From Planctomycetota bacterium (GTDB lineage: Bacteria; Planctomycetota; Planctomycetia; Gemmatales; Gemmataceae), in contig RFZJ01000052.1 in NCBI GenBank assembly GCA_009920765.1, forward strand, positions 1 through 32,332: 32,332 nucleotides of DNA. The letters run 5' to 3'. Shown piece after piece: positions 23,818-32,322 of the stretch (position 1 is its first letter; each line of letters begins with the position of its first letter). A program made the translations under genes and the position numbers. The notes beneath the pieces are model-generated. The model was not told the origin of the DNA, ran no database searches, and saw nothing but the letters and a program-made list of their open reading frames with translations.

Positions 23818-25104
23818 TTATTCATCAGCAGCACGAGCTGCATCATCCACCGCCAATTGGGTCTTTTTGGAAACCCTGCCACCTTGGTTGATTTCTGCAA
23901 GCACCTGCTTGGCCAGCATGGTTTTCTTTGCCGCCCTAGCACCCATAACTTCACCCTTTTTCTCTATACTTTGAGCAACGCGGGTGGCTTCCTGAGTATT
24001 ACCTGATGAAATAGCATTTTGTAAATTTTTATTTAATTCGAAAATCTGAACTTCATCAATATGCTTCGCCACTTCAGCATTAATATAGCCATTTCCTGCC
24101 GCAGTATAAGACATCTCAATTGGGATCAAACCACTGGTCTCTTTAACACCGGAACCAGTATCAAATGTTATTTCAACATCCAAAAGCTTAAATTTACCAT
24201 CAGGGCGCTTGGGAAGACTTAGGTCCAGAATATAACGGGAAGTCTTGTCTTTTTCCAATGTTCCAAGTTGAGCCACAGAATGCCGATCTTCAACTTCCAC
24301 CAAAGGCAAATCTTTGATTTCAGGAACAACCATGCGAACCCGCCTGATTTTAATATCTTTCATTAGGCGAAAATGAATTTGTACATCCCTAAAACCTACC
24401 GCTGCGAGACTTTGAAACTCGCTTGCAAAAACTTTCTGGGCTGAATCAACCTGATTGACATCAATGTAATGCCATTTACCGTTAGATAATGATGCTAGAT
24501 CTTTGATAAGCCCAGAGTTCCACTCTGTTCCGACACCAATAACACTAAAATTGATTTTCTTTTCAGCAGAAGCCTTGGCATATTCCTTGCATAATTGCTC
24601 GCCAGAAGTTTCACCATCAGTAAGAACGACCAAATGCGAAATATTTCCCGTGCCAATACCCTTTTGTAATTCACCAAGAGCCAATTGGATCCCTTGATCC
24701 ATCGATGTGCCACCTGCATCAACATTGAACATATCTATGCGCATGATGACATCAATAATTTTATCTTTTTCGGAAACCAATGTGGTGGGCAATACTAATT
24801 CAGCATTATTGGCAAATGCAACAATTGCAATCGAATCATTTGGCCTTAAAAAATTCAAAGCAGAACAAGCGGCTTCTTGCACTCTACTGATACGACTTTT
24901 ACCTGTGCCGTCTTCTTCATACATGGAACCCGAAACATCAAGCACCATTGCCATGTTGATGCCAATGGAAGCTCCGCCACCTCCAACTGCTGGAATCAAT
25001 TTTAATAGCGAATAACTCGCAATTGATTCTCCAGCAACTGCGATACTACTACGGTGCATCATTCTTTCGACATGAATTTTAGCTTTAGAAATTGCTTGGC
25101 TCAT
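23818..25104 (-). CDS. vWA-domain protein with intact MIDAS
   Basis: A 428-residue protein without signal peptide. A von Willebrand factor A domain spans ~48-235. Its metal-ion-dependent adhesion site is complete: DVSGS (Asp56, Ser58, Ser60), Thr133 in GGTSMD, and Asp163 in LTDGETSG. A beta-rich region follows (~240-345), then a helical, charged C-terminus. This architecture is like the TerY or YegL-type cytoplasmic vWA proteins found with kinases and PP2C phosphatases. I chose ATG 25104. The in-frame TTG at 25143 adds 13 residues that look unlike the rest and has no ribosome site. It is the first gene of the signalling island, 93 bases before the FHA gene. Confidence 0.9.
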   Translation of the reverse strand: MSQAISKAKIHVERMMHRSSIAVAGESIASYSLLKLIPAVGGGGASIGINMAMVLDVSGSMYEEDGTGKSRISRVQEAACSALNFLRPNDSIAIVAFANNAELVLPTTLVSEKDKIIDVIMRIDMFNVDAGGTSMDQGIQLALGELQKGIGTGNISHLVVLTDGETSGEQLCKEYAKASAEKKINFSVIGVGTEWNSGLIKDLASLSNGKWHYIDVNQVDSAQKVFASEFQSLAAVGFRDVQIHFRLMKDIKIRRVRMVVPEIKDLPLVEVEDRHSVAQLGTLEKDKTSRYILDLSLPKRPDGKFKLLDVEITFDTGSGVKETSGLIPIEMSYTAAGNGYINAEVAKHIDEVQIFELNKNLQNAISSGNTQEATRVAQSIEKKGEVMGARAAKKTMLAKQVLAEINQGGRVSKKTQLAVDDAARAADE

Positions 25105-25591
25105 AGATAACTTCAACCTAAATAAGTGCCGACAGAAATACAACTAATCCATTAGAAATAATCCTATGCCAGTGTTTTAGCCAATACAACAAATAAACCT
25201 ACCCATTTCTGAGTTTTTTATGAACGAAATAAACCAGCGATCATTTCCCCGGTATTACATCTTTCCGCCATGAGTAAAAACAAACATTTTCAGGATAGAC
25301 ATAAATTCAGCAATAGTTCTTGCAAACTTCTAAGATTCAACTATTCATAATGCCGAAATTCATTTGGTTAAGAATAACACTACGCCTAGATATTTACTTA
25401 TTAAAACTAATATTTGTAACTCAAATTATGAAAGCGATTGCGGTTGTAACCCCAAATTTATTAGCCTGAACTACCGATTTTTCTAAAAGCTAATAGTCCT
25501 TAAACAAATGCCAGTTGAAAATGAGGTAAATTTGATTTTTAGGCTTTAAACAGCTAAGAATCTTGCATAAAAAGCATCGATTTAAATGAGT
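25105..25591. other. 487-base intergenic region
   Basis: This gap separates the NagA-family gene from the vWA gene, both on the minus strand. It should hold the promoter of the signalling island. It is AT-rich with frequent stops in all frames. I saw no strong hairpin, repeat or credible small gene. The longest stretch with an ATG (25270-25350) codes 26 residues with no family features. Confidence 0.6.
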
Positions 25592-26734
25592 TCACTTTAG
25601 CGGGACGCCATCAATGATCACTTGATTGATTTGAAAAGAAACATCTTTATTTGAATCAAACAAAATCAGGTTGGCTATGCCGCCAGCCTCAATTTTAATT
25701 TCGGGCAATTGAAGCAATCGTCGTGGAGCATTGGCAGCCATTTCGATCGCCTGACTTCTTGAAACAAGCCCAAGAGAAATCAAATGAGCGACACAATCAT
25801 CTGTAAAAGAACCCGAACCTGCAAGAAATGGTGTGCCAGGAACTACGACTTTGCCATTTGATAATATTTCGATGTCCTGATTCCACATCGAATACTTTCC
25901 AGGCGGAAGGCCAGCAAGACCACTGGCATCGCAAGTAATTATTTGCTTGTCGAACGGCTTGACTCGAACGATTGTTTTAATGAGCGCCTCAGGCAGATGA
26001 TGACCATCTGTTATGATGCTTGCGGACAAAGAATCGCAGCCTAATTGCTCCCAGAAATAATTTTCATGGCGGGGCCACATGGCATGAGAACCGTTTCCTA
26101 AATGCGTAGAAAGACTAGCCCCAGCAGCAATTGCTTCTCGAATAATATCAGGGGATGCAGCAGTGTGGCCAATCGCAACTACAACCCCTTCTAGGCAAAT
26201 CTTCCTGATAAAATCGATTGCTCCTGGAAGCTCTGGTGCAAGTGTAAGCAATTTTATTCGATTACCAGAAGCTTCCTGATATTCCTTGAATTCATTAAAA
26301 CTTGGGTTTCGAACATGCTGCTTTAAATGAGCCCCCCTGGGACCATCTTCTGGGCTAATATAAGGACCTTCAAGATGAAAACATGGCATTGCATGATCAA
26401 TCCAAGAATCTCTTTCACATGCTTCCCGAAGCGTATTAAAGCCATGAAGCAAAACAGCGTGGGCATTCGTAATAATCGTAGGGCAGATCCCAGAAATTCC
26501 ATGAGACATGCAAACTGATAGAACTTTTCTTATCCCACTCTCATCAAGATTAATATCACTAAAGGCAACGCCCAATGCCCCGTTGATTTGCAAATCAAAA
26601 AATGCGGGTGCAATGTATCCTGCCTGTCGATCAGGGACAAAGTCACCTGCCTGTTGTACAGAAACAATTCTTCCACCTTCACAAGCAACATCTATCATCA
26701 GTTCGGATTGAAAATGTTTTGCCCGAAAAATCAT
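25592..26734 (-). CDS. nagA: N-acetylglucosamine-6-phosphate deacetylase family amidohydrolase
   Basis: A 380-residue cytoplasmic metal-dependent amidohydrolase. In the NagA family it removes acetate from GlcNAc-6-phosphate, feeding amino-sugar use or cell-wall recycling. Visible motifs are DLQINGALG (47-55), HLEGPYISPEDGPRGAH (120-136, metal ligand Glu122), AIGHTAA (His190), STHLGNGSHAMW (His211), TDGHHLP (242-248) and CDASGLAGLPPG, where Asp269 is the expected catalytic acid. All of these are kept. The segment THLGNGSH differs from the usual THLFNAM, marking a subgroup also seen in planctomycetes; its substrate may differ. The start codon overlaps the stop of the upstream kinase by four bases (ATGA), so the two are translated together. 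Confidence 0.85.
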   Translation of the reverse strand: MIFRAKHFQSELMIDVACEGGRIVSVQQAGDFVPDRQAGYIAPAFFDLQINGALGVAFSDINLDESGIRKVLSVCMSHGISGICPTIITNAHAVLLHGFNTLREACERDSWIDHAMPCFHLEGPYISPEDGPRGAHLKQHVRNPSFNEFKEYQEASGNRIKLLTLAPELPGAIDFIRKICLEGVVVAIGHTAASPDIIREAIAAGASLSTHLGNGSHAMWPRHENYFWEQLGCDSLSASIITDGHHLPEALIKTIVRVKPFDKQIITCDASGLAGLPPGKYSMWNQDIEILSNGKVVVPGTPFLAGSGSFTDDCVAHLISLGLVSRSQAIEMAANAPRRLLQLPEIKIEAGGIANLILFDSNKDVSFQINQVIIDGVPLK

Positions 26735-28281
26735 TTTTTACCATCGCCCCCAGTTTGATGTGCGGGGGAAGTTTCATGGTCTTTTTTTAATGGGGAAAAG
26801 ATAGCCAGAGCAACAATACAACCGATTAAAGTCGCAATTGCGCCCAAACCAACCCCAGTGCCCAGCAAAAGTAATTCTTTACGAGTGAACCGGGATAAAT
26901 TAAAAAGTCCACCAGGGGCTGCCTTTGTTTTCTTTTTAGGATTCTTATAAACGGGTTCAGGGTTGTCAAAATCAAAGCTATCGGATTCTTTAGGAACATT
27001 GGATACTAATGTCACAGAATAATTTGAATCTATTCCAGGATCACTTTCTGAATCTTGATCAGAATTATTTTCTGAGGGGGGATCATAAAGTATACCCTCC
27101 TCTTTTTTGTTTTTATTTTTTTCCTTGAGTGCTGTTTTTGAAACTTCAAGCCAAGTAAGGTATTTTTTCAGTTTGTTTTCGGAATCCGGAGCAGAAGCAG
27201 CAACAAAAGGCCCGGAATTCAAAAAAACTGCTAGTGCTTGAGCGCATTTTTCAGGGGTTTGGTAGCGGGCGGATGGCTCTTTCGCCAACATGCAATTAAG
27301 GATTTGGTTCAAACCTTCGGGCACCTGAGGATTAAATTGGCTAGCTGGTTTAGGAACCTCGGTGGCATGCCTAATCATCTGGTTTACAATGTTGGTATCT
27401 GGAAAGGGTGGCTGACCTGTCAATAAGTGGTAAAGCACACAACCAAGGCTGTAAATATCTGCGCGAATATCGATATTTCTGGCATCCCGCGCCTGCTCAG
27501 GTGCCATGTAATCAGGGGTACCTAAAATCACTCCTTCATCAGTAAGATGCAAAGCAGTAGCAACCTGATGCACAGGTTCTTCTTTATGCTTGGTAAGTTT
27601 ACCCAAGCCCATGTCAAGAATTTTTAAAGTTTTATCCATCACCTTGGAAGCAAGAATCGGTCCTGCAAGCATCATGTTGGCAGGTTTTAAATCACGGTGA
27701 ACCAGGCCATGTTGAAAAATACAATCAAGCCCACGAAGCGCCTGATAAACAATATGACAAGCCTCATCAGGTGGCATTTTGCCACTACGTTTCAAAAATT
27801 GATCCAGTGTTTCGCCCGCAAGATAATCCATCACCATGTAGTGAAGGCCATTGCAAACACCTGTCTCAAAAGTTCGAACAATATTGGGATGAACCAATTC
27901 CATGTTCATCTGGGCTTCGCGATGAAAGCGCATTAGGAAGTTTTTTTCGCGGGATTTGGAAGGGGGCAGCACCTTCAGTGCAACTATTTGTCCAGTTTCA
28001 TGCTCCGCCTTGTAAACACCACCCATACGGCCTTTTCCAAGCCTCTCCAGAATCTTATAGCTGTTGATGAAAAAATTTTCACCATGACCACGAATTAAAA
28101 GTGAAGCCTGATATTCGGTCACATGCTTTCGACTTACAAGCCAAGCTGCAAACTTGCTTACATCGGATTGGCCTGTTTTTGATTCTTCATTCCAGCGCTG
28201 CAACACAATTTTAGCCTCATCAGGCTTCATCAGCTTGCTTCGCAGGATCAACCCGTAAACATTATTAACCGTTAGTTCCAT
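26731..28281 (-). CDS. membrane-anchored Ser/Thr protein kinase
   Basis: A 516-residue kinase of planctomycete type. Residues 1-68 form a small helical domain ending TEYQASLLIRGH, common before kinase domains in this phylum. The catalytic domain is ~73-355: glycine loop LGKGRMGGVY (81-90), VALK (Lys103), HRDLKPAN (195-202), then DMG (223-225) in place of DFG, GTPDYMAPEQ and ADIYSLGCVLY. The catalytic Asp197 and metal-binding Asp223 are present, so it is probably active. A charged linker (~370-465) leads to one membrane helix (470-497) and a short tail. With no N-terminal signal, the kinase is probably cytoplasmic and the tail outside. It overlaps the NagA-family gene by four bases and diverges from the SirB1-like gene over only 50 bases. 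Confidence 0.93.
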   Translation of the reverse strand: MELTVNNVYGLILRSKLMKPDEAKIVLQRWNEESKTGQSDVSKFAAWLVSRKHVTEYQASLLIRGHGENFFINSYKILERLGKGRMGGVYKAEHETGQIVALKVLPPSKSREKNFLMRFHREAQMNMELVHPNIVRTFETGVCNGLHYMVMDYLAGETLDQFLKRSGKMPPDEACHIVYQALRGLDCIFQHGLVHRDLKPANMMLAGPILASKVMDKTLKILDMGLGKLTKHKEEPVHQVATALHLTDEGVILGTPDYMAPEQARDARNIDIRADIYSLGCVLYHLLTGQPPFPDTNIVNQMIRHATEVPKPASQFNPQVPEGLNQILNCMLAKEPSARYQTPEKCAQALAVFLNSGPFVAASAPDSENKLKKYLTWLEVSKTALKEKNKNKKEEGILYDPPSENNSDQDSESDPGIDSNYSVTLVSNVPKESDSFDFDNPEPVYKNPKKKTKAAPGGLFNLSRFTRKELLLLGTGVGLGAIATLIGCIVALAIFSPLKKDHETSPAHQTGGDGKK

Positions 28282-28331
28282 ATTAACCCGAATTTTACTT
28301 TTTATGATGCATCGTTATCTATAATAACTAC

Positions 28332-29153
28332 ATGAATCCAGATAGCGAACTTTTATTGCTGGCAAAAAACCCAAATGCCAGTATTTGTTTAGAAACACTT
28401 GCCCTCGGTCTTGCCTTGGATGAATATCCTAACTTGGATATTGCAGCCTACAAGTCCGAAATTTCAGCTTTTTCCCATGGATGCAAACTTCCTGGAGGTA
28501 CCGACCTTGAAGTTCGAATTCGAGCTTTTACAAGATATCTAGCTCATGATCTGGGATTTCAAGGCAACAGAAACGATTATTATGACCCACAAAACAGCTA
28601 CCTGAACCTTGTCATTGATCGCAGGATCGGAATCCCCATTTCTCTTTCTGTCATGGCTATTTGCATTGGGAAAAAACTAGGGCTCAGACTTTTTGGAGTT
28701 GGACTTCCCGGACACTTTGTAACCATGGCTTGCGAAGGAAACCACTCGGTTTATTTTGATGTTTTCAATGGTGGAAAAATCCTTTCCCAAAGTGATTGTG
28801 AATGTCTTTCTTTTAAAGCTACGGGCGAGCAACTACCGCTTTCCGAGTTTCATTTTTCTCCTTTACCCATTGCTTCTGTCATCATTCGAATGTTAACCAA
28901 TCTAAAATTAATTTATCTGCGAAAAAACGATGTTTCAAGGTCGATTCGTATTTTGAACAGACTCAGACAAATCTCACCGAATGACCCCGCACAAATGCGT
29001 GATTTAGCCGTACTTTTACTCCAATCGGGCAACCCGGACAAAGCTCTCATCAACCTTCAATCCTATATTCAAGCAGTCCCCTCTGCCATCGATGATGAGG
29101 AGATCAAAAGCTGGATTAAGCAAGCTAAAAAAGATATTTCAAACAGAAACTAA
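28332..29153 (+). CDS. SirB1-type transglutaminase-like protein with TPR repeats
   Basis: A 273-residue protein. The family block runs from FQGNRNDYYDPQNSYL (76-91) through RRIGIPISLSVM (97-108) to LGLRLFGVGLPGHF (116-129), which is the conserved SirB1/transglutaminase-like core. A pair of TPR-like helices follows at ~205-265 (ALINLQSYIQAVPSAID). The biochemical function of SirB1 proteins is not well settled. The transglutaminase-like fold is known, but the catalytic cysteine is not evident here. It starts 50 bases from the divergent kinase and lies 14 bases before the chelatase gene on the same strand, suggesting an operon. Confidence 0.85.
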   Translation: MNPDSELLLLAKNPNASICLETLALGLALDEYPNLDIAAYKSEISAFSHGCKLPGGTDLEVRIRAFTRYLAHDLGFQGNRNDYYDPQNSYLNLVIDRRIGIPISLSVMAICIGKKLGLRLFGVGLPGHFVTMACEGNHSVYFDVFNGGKILSQSDCECLSFKATGEQLPLSEFHFSPLPIASVIIRMLTNLKLIYLRKNDVSRSIRILNRLRQISPNDPAQMRDLAVLLLQSGNPDKALINLQSYIQAVPSAIDDEEIKSWIKQAKKDISNRN

Positions 29154-29167
29154 CAACGGAATCCACA

Positions 29168-29533
29168 ATGATCAAAGCTCTATTACTTATTGCGCACGGC
29201 AGCAGAAACAAAGAGGCTAACGAAGACCTGGTTCACCTTGCAAAAAGGCTGGTCTCCAACGAACTTCAAATCGTTGAGCCTTCATATTTAGAGCTTGCTG
29301 AACCTGCAATCGAAACTGGTGGAGACACCTGTGTCGCAAAGGGTGCACAAATGGTTATCATGGTTCCCTATTTTCTTTCGGCAGGAATCCATGTACGAAA
29401 AGACCTGATCGAATCCCTCGAACTATTATCTAAAAAGTATCCCGCAGTGCAGTTTAAACTTGCAGGCCACCTTGGCCCCCATCCATTACTGGAAACAATC
29501 ATTCGTGAAAGAATTAATGAGGTACTCCGTTAA
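29168..29533 (+). CDS. cbiX: sirohydrochlorin chelatase, small CbiX type
   Basis: A 121-residue class II chelatase that inserts cobalt or iron into sirohydrochlorin for cobalamin or siroheme. The length fits the short single-domain form, which works as a homodimer. The metal-binding histidines are His10 in LLIAHGSR and His75 in SAGIHVRKDL; VPYFLSAG is the family loop. The C-terminal part AGHLGPHPLL is also typical. Which metal it uses cannot be told. Other cobalamin or siroheme genes are not in the window. Its TAA overlaps the opposing dehydrogenase stop within TTAA. Confidence 0.9.
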   Translation: MIKALLLIAHGSRNKEANEDLVHLAKRLVSNELQIVEPSYLELAEPAIETGGDTCVAKGAQMVIMVPYFLSAGIHVRKDLIESLELLSKKYPAVQFKLAGHLGPHPLLETIIRERINEVLR

Positions 29534-30402
29534 AAATTCAAGGCAATTTCATAAACTTCAGGAGCATCCATCACCTGGTCGTTTCGGGTGAAAAGTGCCT
29601 CGATTGCCGCACGATGAATCTTCATTTTCAAATCTCCCACCCCAATTGCACCGTAGCAAACAACCCCGTCCCTAATCACACCTTTGTCCATTACGCTGGT
29701 TCCCTCAATCCCCAAAGGAGGAACAGCATTTAAATCAATAACCATCTTCAGATTTCCACATGCCTTCCTAATTTTTTCAGGAAGCAGGCAAACACCTGCT
29801 GCGCCCGCAGAAACAACAAGTTCTACCCCCTCTAGGGCAATTTTTAATTCAGAATCATTGGCAACCTGAATTGCAGACAGGGCAGGGCTATCACCCATTT
29901 TTTTCCCGAGCGAAACAACCGCAGATTTTGATTTTTCAATAGTGCGCGATGATAATAAAACCTTTGCACCAAGTTTTGCCAATAGCATGGCTGCCCTTTG
30001 ACCCACCGGCCCCGTGCCTGCAAGAATCAGCGCTTTTTTATCTTTAAGATCAAGAGTTTTTGCTGCTATTCGAACTGCGGCTGCTGCTGTTGTATTACAG
30101 CCATTGGCATCAAAAAGCACCGATACCCGCAAGCCAAATTCAGGAACCATGGCAGCAACAGCCTTGACAAGCAAAGCCTCACTTTTTTCAACATTACCGC
30201 CTCCGATAAACAATGCCGTATTTTTTAGATCTTTGGGGCCGCGGGTAAAAATGGCGCCATGAACAAGATCCCTTACCTGATCGGGTTGCACATTGGCATA
30301 ACTGAACAATTCATTGACTTTGGAATCTATCGCAACCACCCGATCAAAAACACTTGCATGGGCATCTGGGTCGAGCTGGATTAGGATGGTTTTCTTTTCC
30401 AT
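29530..30402 (-). CDS. mtdB: methylene-tetrahydromethanopterin dehydrogenase (MtdB/MtdC type)
   Basis: A 290-residue cytoplasmic enzyme that oxidises methylene-H4MPT to methenyl-H4MPT with NAD(P)+, the step after formaldehyde capture. Family marks are ILIQLDPDAHASVFD (6-20), GAIFTRGPKDL, DANGCNTTAAAA, and the nucleotide-binding loop LAGTGPVGQR. NAVPPLGIEG and GAIGVGDLKMKIHRA near the C-terminus also match MtdB of methylotrophs. I chose the ATG at 30402, which matches the family start and has AAAGG eleven bases upstream. The ATG at 30441 lies inside a strong hairpin and would add 13 unrelated residues. It lies downstream of fae on the same strand. MtdB and MtdC are hard to separate by eye. Confidence 0.9.
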   Translation of the reverse strand: MEKKTILIQLDPDAHASVFDRVVAIDSKVNELFSYANVQPDQVRDLVHGAIFTRGPKDLKNTALFIGGGNVEKSEALLVKAVAAMVPEFGLRVSVLFDANGCNTTAAAAVRIAAKTLDLKDKKALILAGTGPVGQRAAMLLAKLGAKVLLSSRTIEKSKSAVVSLGKKMGDSPALSAIQVANDSELKIALEGVELVVSAGAAGVCLLPEKIRKACGNLKMVIDLNAVPPLGIEGTSVMDKGVIRDGVVCYGAIGVGDLKMKIHRAAIEALFTRNDQVMDAPEVYEIALNF

Positions 30403-30438
30403 GACAAATATAGCCTTTAAATAAGCCTTTAAAATAGT

Positions 30439-30461
30439 CATGGGGGCAATTAGCCCCCATG
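30439..30461 (-). terminator. strong hairpin between fae and the dehydrogenase gene
   Basis: CATGGGGGC and GCCCCCATG form a perfect 9-base stem around a 5-base loop. It lies 23 bases after the fae stop and 36 bases before the dehydrogenase start. On the minus strand it is followed by ACTATTTTA, only a weak T tract. It may end part of the fae transcripts or protect the fae mRNA 3' end. Confidence 0.6.
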
Positions 30462-30484
30462 TTTATACCGCGCTAACCCACGTA

Positions 30485-30982
30485 TTACTTGGGAGAGAAT
30501 GGGTGTTTTACCTTGTCTTTTTGAGCGGTAATTGTTTCAACCTTAGGCTCATTTGCAAGGGCCTTTTTCAAGGCATCTTTGGTTGCCTTATAATTGAATT
30601 CAAAAATCTTGTTATCATCTGCTGCTTGTGGATGAATGAATACACCACAAACACAAACCATGCTTTCAGCTTGCTGATTACTGATAACACCTTCAGCAAC
30701 GCTGTCAGCAACCGCACGTGCAACACCAGCTTGGGCTGGGCCAAACATCTGAACAGCTTGTTTCAAGCCTTTGATAGTGACCTTGGTAATCATCACGGTT
30801 GCGGGTTTGCAGATTAAATTTGGTGCAACAACTGCAAGCAAGCTGTTATGGCCCGCAGATTGAGTTGCAATTGCATTAGCAAAAGCTACGCCAACTGGCC
30901 CTTCTTTTGAACCGATCAAAAGATCGATATGTGCAACTTCATTGCCATCGCCTACCAAAGATTCGCCAATAAACATCGACAT
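30485..30982 (-). CDS. fae: formaldehyde-activating enzyme
   Basis: A 165-residue cytoplasmic enzyme that joins formaldehyde to tetrahydromethanopterin, giving methylene-H4MPT. It starts FIGESLVGDGNEVAHIDL, where His18 is the expected general acid. It goes on with GPVGVAFANAIATQSAGHN, KPATVMITKVTI and QMFGPAQAGVARAVADSV, all core family segments. Near the end FIHPQA and the YKATKDALKKAL helix match. Length and motifs are those of stand-alone Fae, not the Fae-Hps fusion. GGAG lies eight bases before ATG. Its product feeds the downstream dehydrogenase. Fae is often highly expressed in methylotrophs; here the hairpin after it could keep its level above that of the dehydrogenase. Confidence 0.96.
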   Translation of the reverse strand: MSMFIGESLVGDGNEVAHIDLLIGSKEGPVGVAFANAIATQSAGHNSLLAVVAPNLICKPATVMITKVTIKGLKQAVQMFGPAQAGVARAVADSVAEGVISNQQAESMVCVCGVFIHPQAADDNKIFEFNYKATKDALKKALANEPKVETITAQKDKVKHPFSPK

Positions 30983-31028
30983 AATAAAAACTCCATTTGT
31001 TCACTAAGGACAATACAACCTCCATGAA

Positions 31029-31057
31029 AATATAAAGAGTATCTCCCGAGGAAGCAA
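31029..31057 (-). promoter_or_regulatory. candidate fae promoter
   Basis: On the minus strand, TTGCTT (31057-31052) is followed after 17 bases by TATATT (31034-31029). The -10 matches five of six positions; the -35 matches only three. It would give a leader of about 40 bases. The AT-rich setting makes chance matches likely. Confidence 0.35.
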
Positions 31058-31209
31058 ACAGATAATTTTTGAAATCTTAGTAGTTCATTTAAAAAATCAT
31101 GCTTCTACATCATATTTGCATGGTTAATGCTTGCTCTAAGAACAATTACAAATAGAATTGCCAAAGCTGGATTTTATACCCCGTTTTAAAAATGAGGATT
31201 TTAATAGTC

Positions 31210-32322
31210 ATGTCGAAAACAAATTCCCCAATTTCTGTAACCCGGCTTCTTGGCTTAGGTTTAACCCCAGGCAAACTTCGTGGACTTCAGCGAATCAGCA
31301 ATGACAACGGCACCCTGACCATGGTTGCTACCGACCAAAATAGTTCAATGATCACCATGATCCGTGACAGCCTTAAGAAAAAAGGTCAGGATCGCGAACC
31401 CACATTCGACGAAATTGTTGAAGCTAAAATCATTCTTGCTGAATCTCTTTCCAAGAATTCCAGTGGCGTTCTTGTAGATGGTTACTACGGTGTCTGGAAC
31501 AGCGTTGCTTCCTTCAATATCCCCAAAACTGTTGGTATCTTGGTTCGCGTGGAACAATCAGGTGGTGGTAAAAACAAGGTAAACGCTCCTTTGGGCGGTT
31601 TTGAACCAGGTTGGAGCGTTGAAAAAATAAAAGGCATTGGTGCTGATGCTGTTAAGCTTCTTGCTCAATTTGAACCCACTGAACCCAATAGCGCTGAGCA
31701 CCAATTCGAATTCATCCAGCAAGTTTATGAAGATTGCAAAAAACATGATATTCTCATGCTTTTGGAAACTGTTGCTTTCCCATTCGGCGACGAAAAGAAA
31801 GACAGCAAGAGTTTCATCAATCGCAAAGCCGAAACAGTGATTGAAAGTGCACGTCAACTCAGCAGATTCTGTGATATTTACAAGGCAGAATTCCCTGGCC
31901 ACCTAGGCAACGAAACCGATGCACAGCTTGAGAAAAACCTCAAGGCTCTTGATGCTGTCAGCGAAAGACCTTGGGTTCTGCTTAGCGCAGGTGTTGATTT
32001 CCCGGCTTACAAGCAACAAGTTGAAATGGCCATGAAGGCCGGGGCAAGCGGAATTTTAGGCGGAAGGGCATTCTGGAAAGAATACTTCCTTCAAGAAACC
32101 GAAGATGCACGAAAGAATTTTGCTAACACCGTTTGCAATGACCGCGTTCTTCAAATCCATGAGATTGTCAAAGCCAAAGGCAAGCCTTGGTTTGCACGTT
32201 ATGGCCTCACCATGGACGAACTTCATCGCATCAGGGTTGCTGAAGGCTGGCACTTCCGTTACGGCGGAAACCTTAAGGCCACGGGCAACTCCAAGGCGGG
32301 AGCCCTTGGCGAAGTTTACTAA
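31210..32322 (+). CDS. class I aldolase, LacD (tagatose-1,6-bisphosphate aldolase)-like
   Basis: A 370-residue cytoplasmic protein. It resembles the LacD/class I aldolase family: LTMVATDQNSSM (36-47) near the N-terminus, GVLVDGYYGVW, LLETVAF, and the likely Schiff-base Lys225 in DIYKAEFPG. WVLLSAGVDF and GASGILGGRAFW follow, as in the phosphate-binding end of the barrel. It is longer than LacD (about 325). The family cleaves ketose bisphosphates to dihydroxyacetone phosphate and glyceraldehyde 3-phosphate, but the substrate here is unproven. Codons appear somewhat richer in C- and G-ending forms (AAG, AAC, GCC) than in neighbours, suggesting strong expression. I prefer ATG 31210, with GAGGA about eleven bases upstream; 31192 is the alternative. 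It diverges from fae. Confidence 0.8.
   Translation: MSKTNSPISVTRLLGLGLTPGKLRGLQRISNDNGTLTMVATDQNSSMITMIRDSLKKKGQDREPTFDEIVEAKIILAESLSKNSSGVLVDGYYGVWNSVASFNIPKTVGILVRVEQSGGGKNKVNAPLGGFEPGWSVEKIKGIGADAVKLLAQFEPTEPNSAEHQFEFIQQVYEDCKKHDILMLLETVAFPFGDEKKDSKSFINRKAETVIESARQLSRFCDIYKAEFPGHLGNETDAQLEKNLKALDAVSERPWVLLSAGVDFPAYKQQVEMAMKAGASGILGGRAFWKEYFLQETEDARKNFANTVCNDRVLQIHEIVKAKGKPWFARYGLTMDELHRIRVAEGWHFRYGGNLKATGNSKAGALGEVY

Noticed and set aside
25105..25143. Upstream TTG start of the vWA gene
   Set aside because: The extra 13 residues are unlike the protein, no ribosome site is present, and ATG 25104 is a normal start.
25270..25350. Small gene of 26 codons
   Set aside because: It has no ribosome site and no recognisable feature; it is no longer than expected by chance in this gap.
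30403..30441. Start of mtdB at ATG 30441
   Set aside because: That ATG lies within a 9-pair hairpin, and the known family begins at the residues encoded from 30402.
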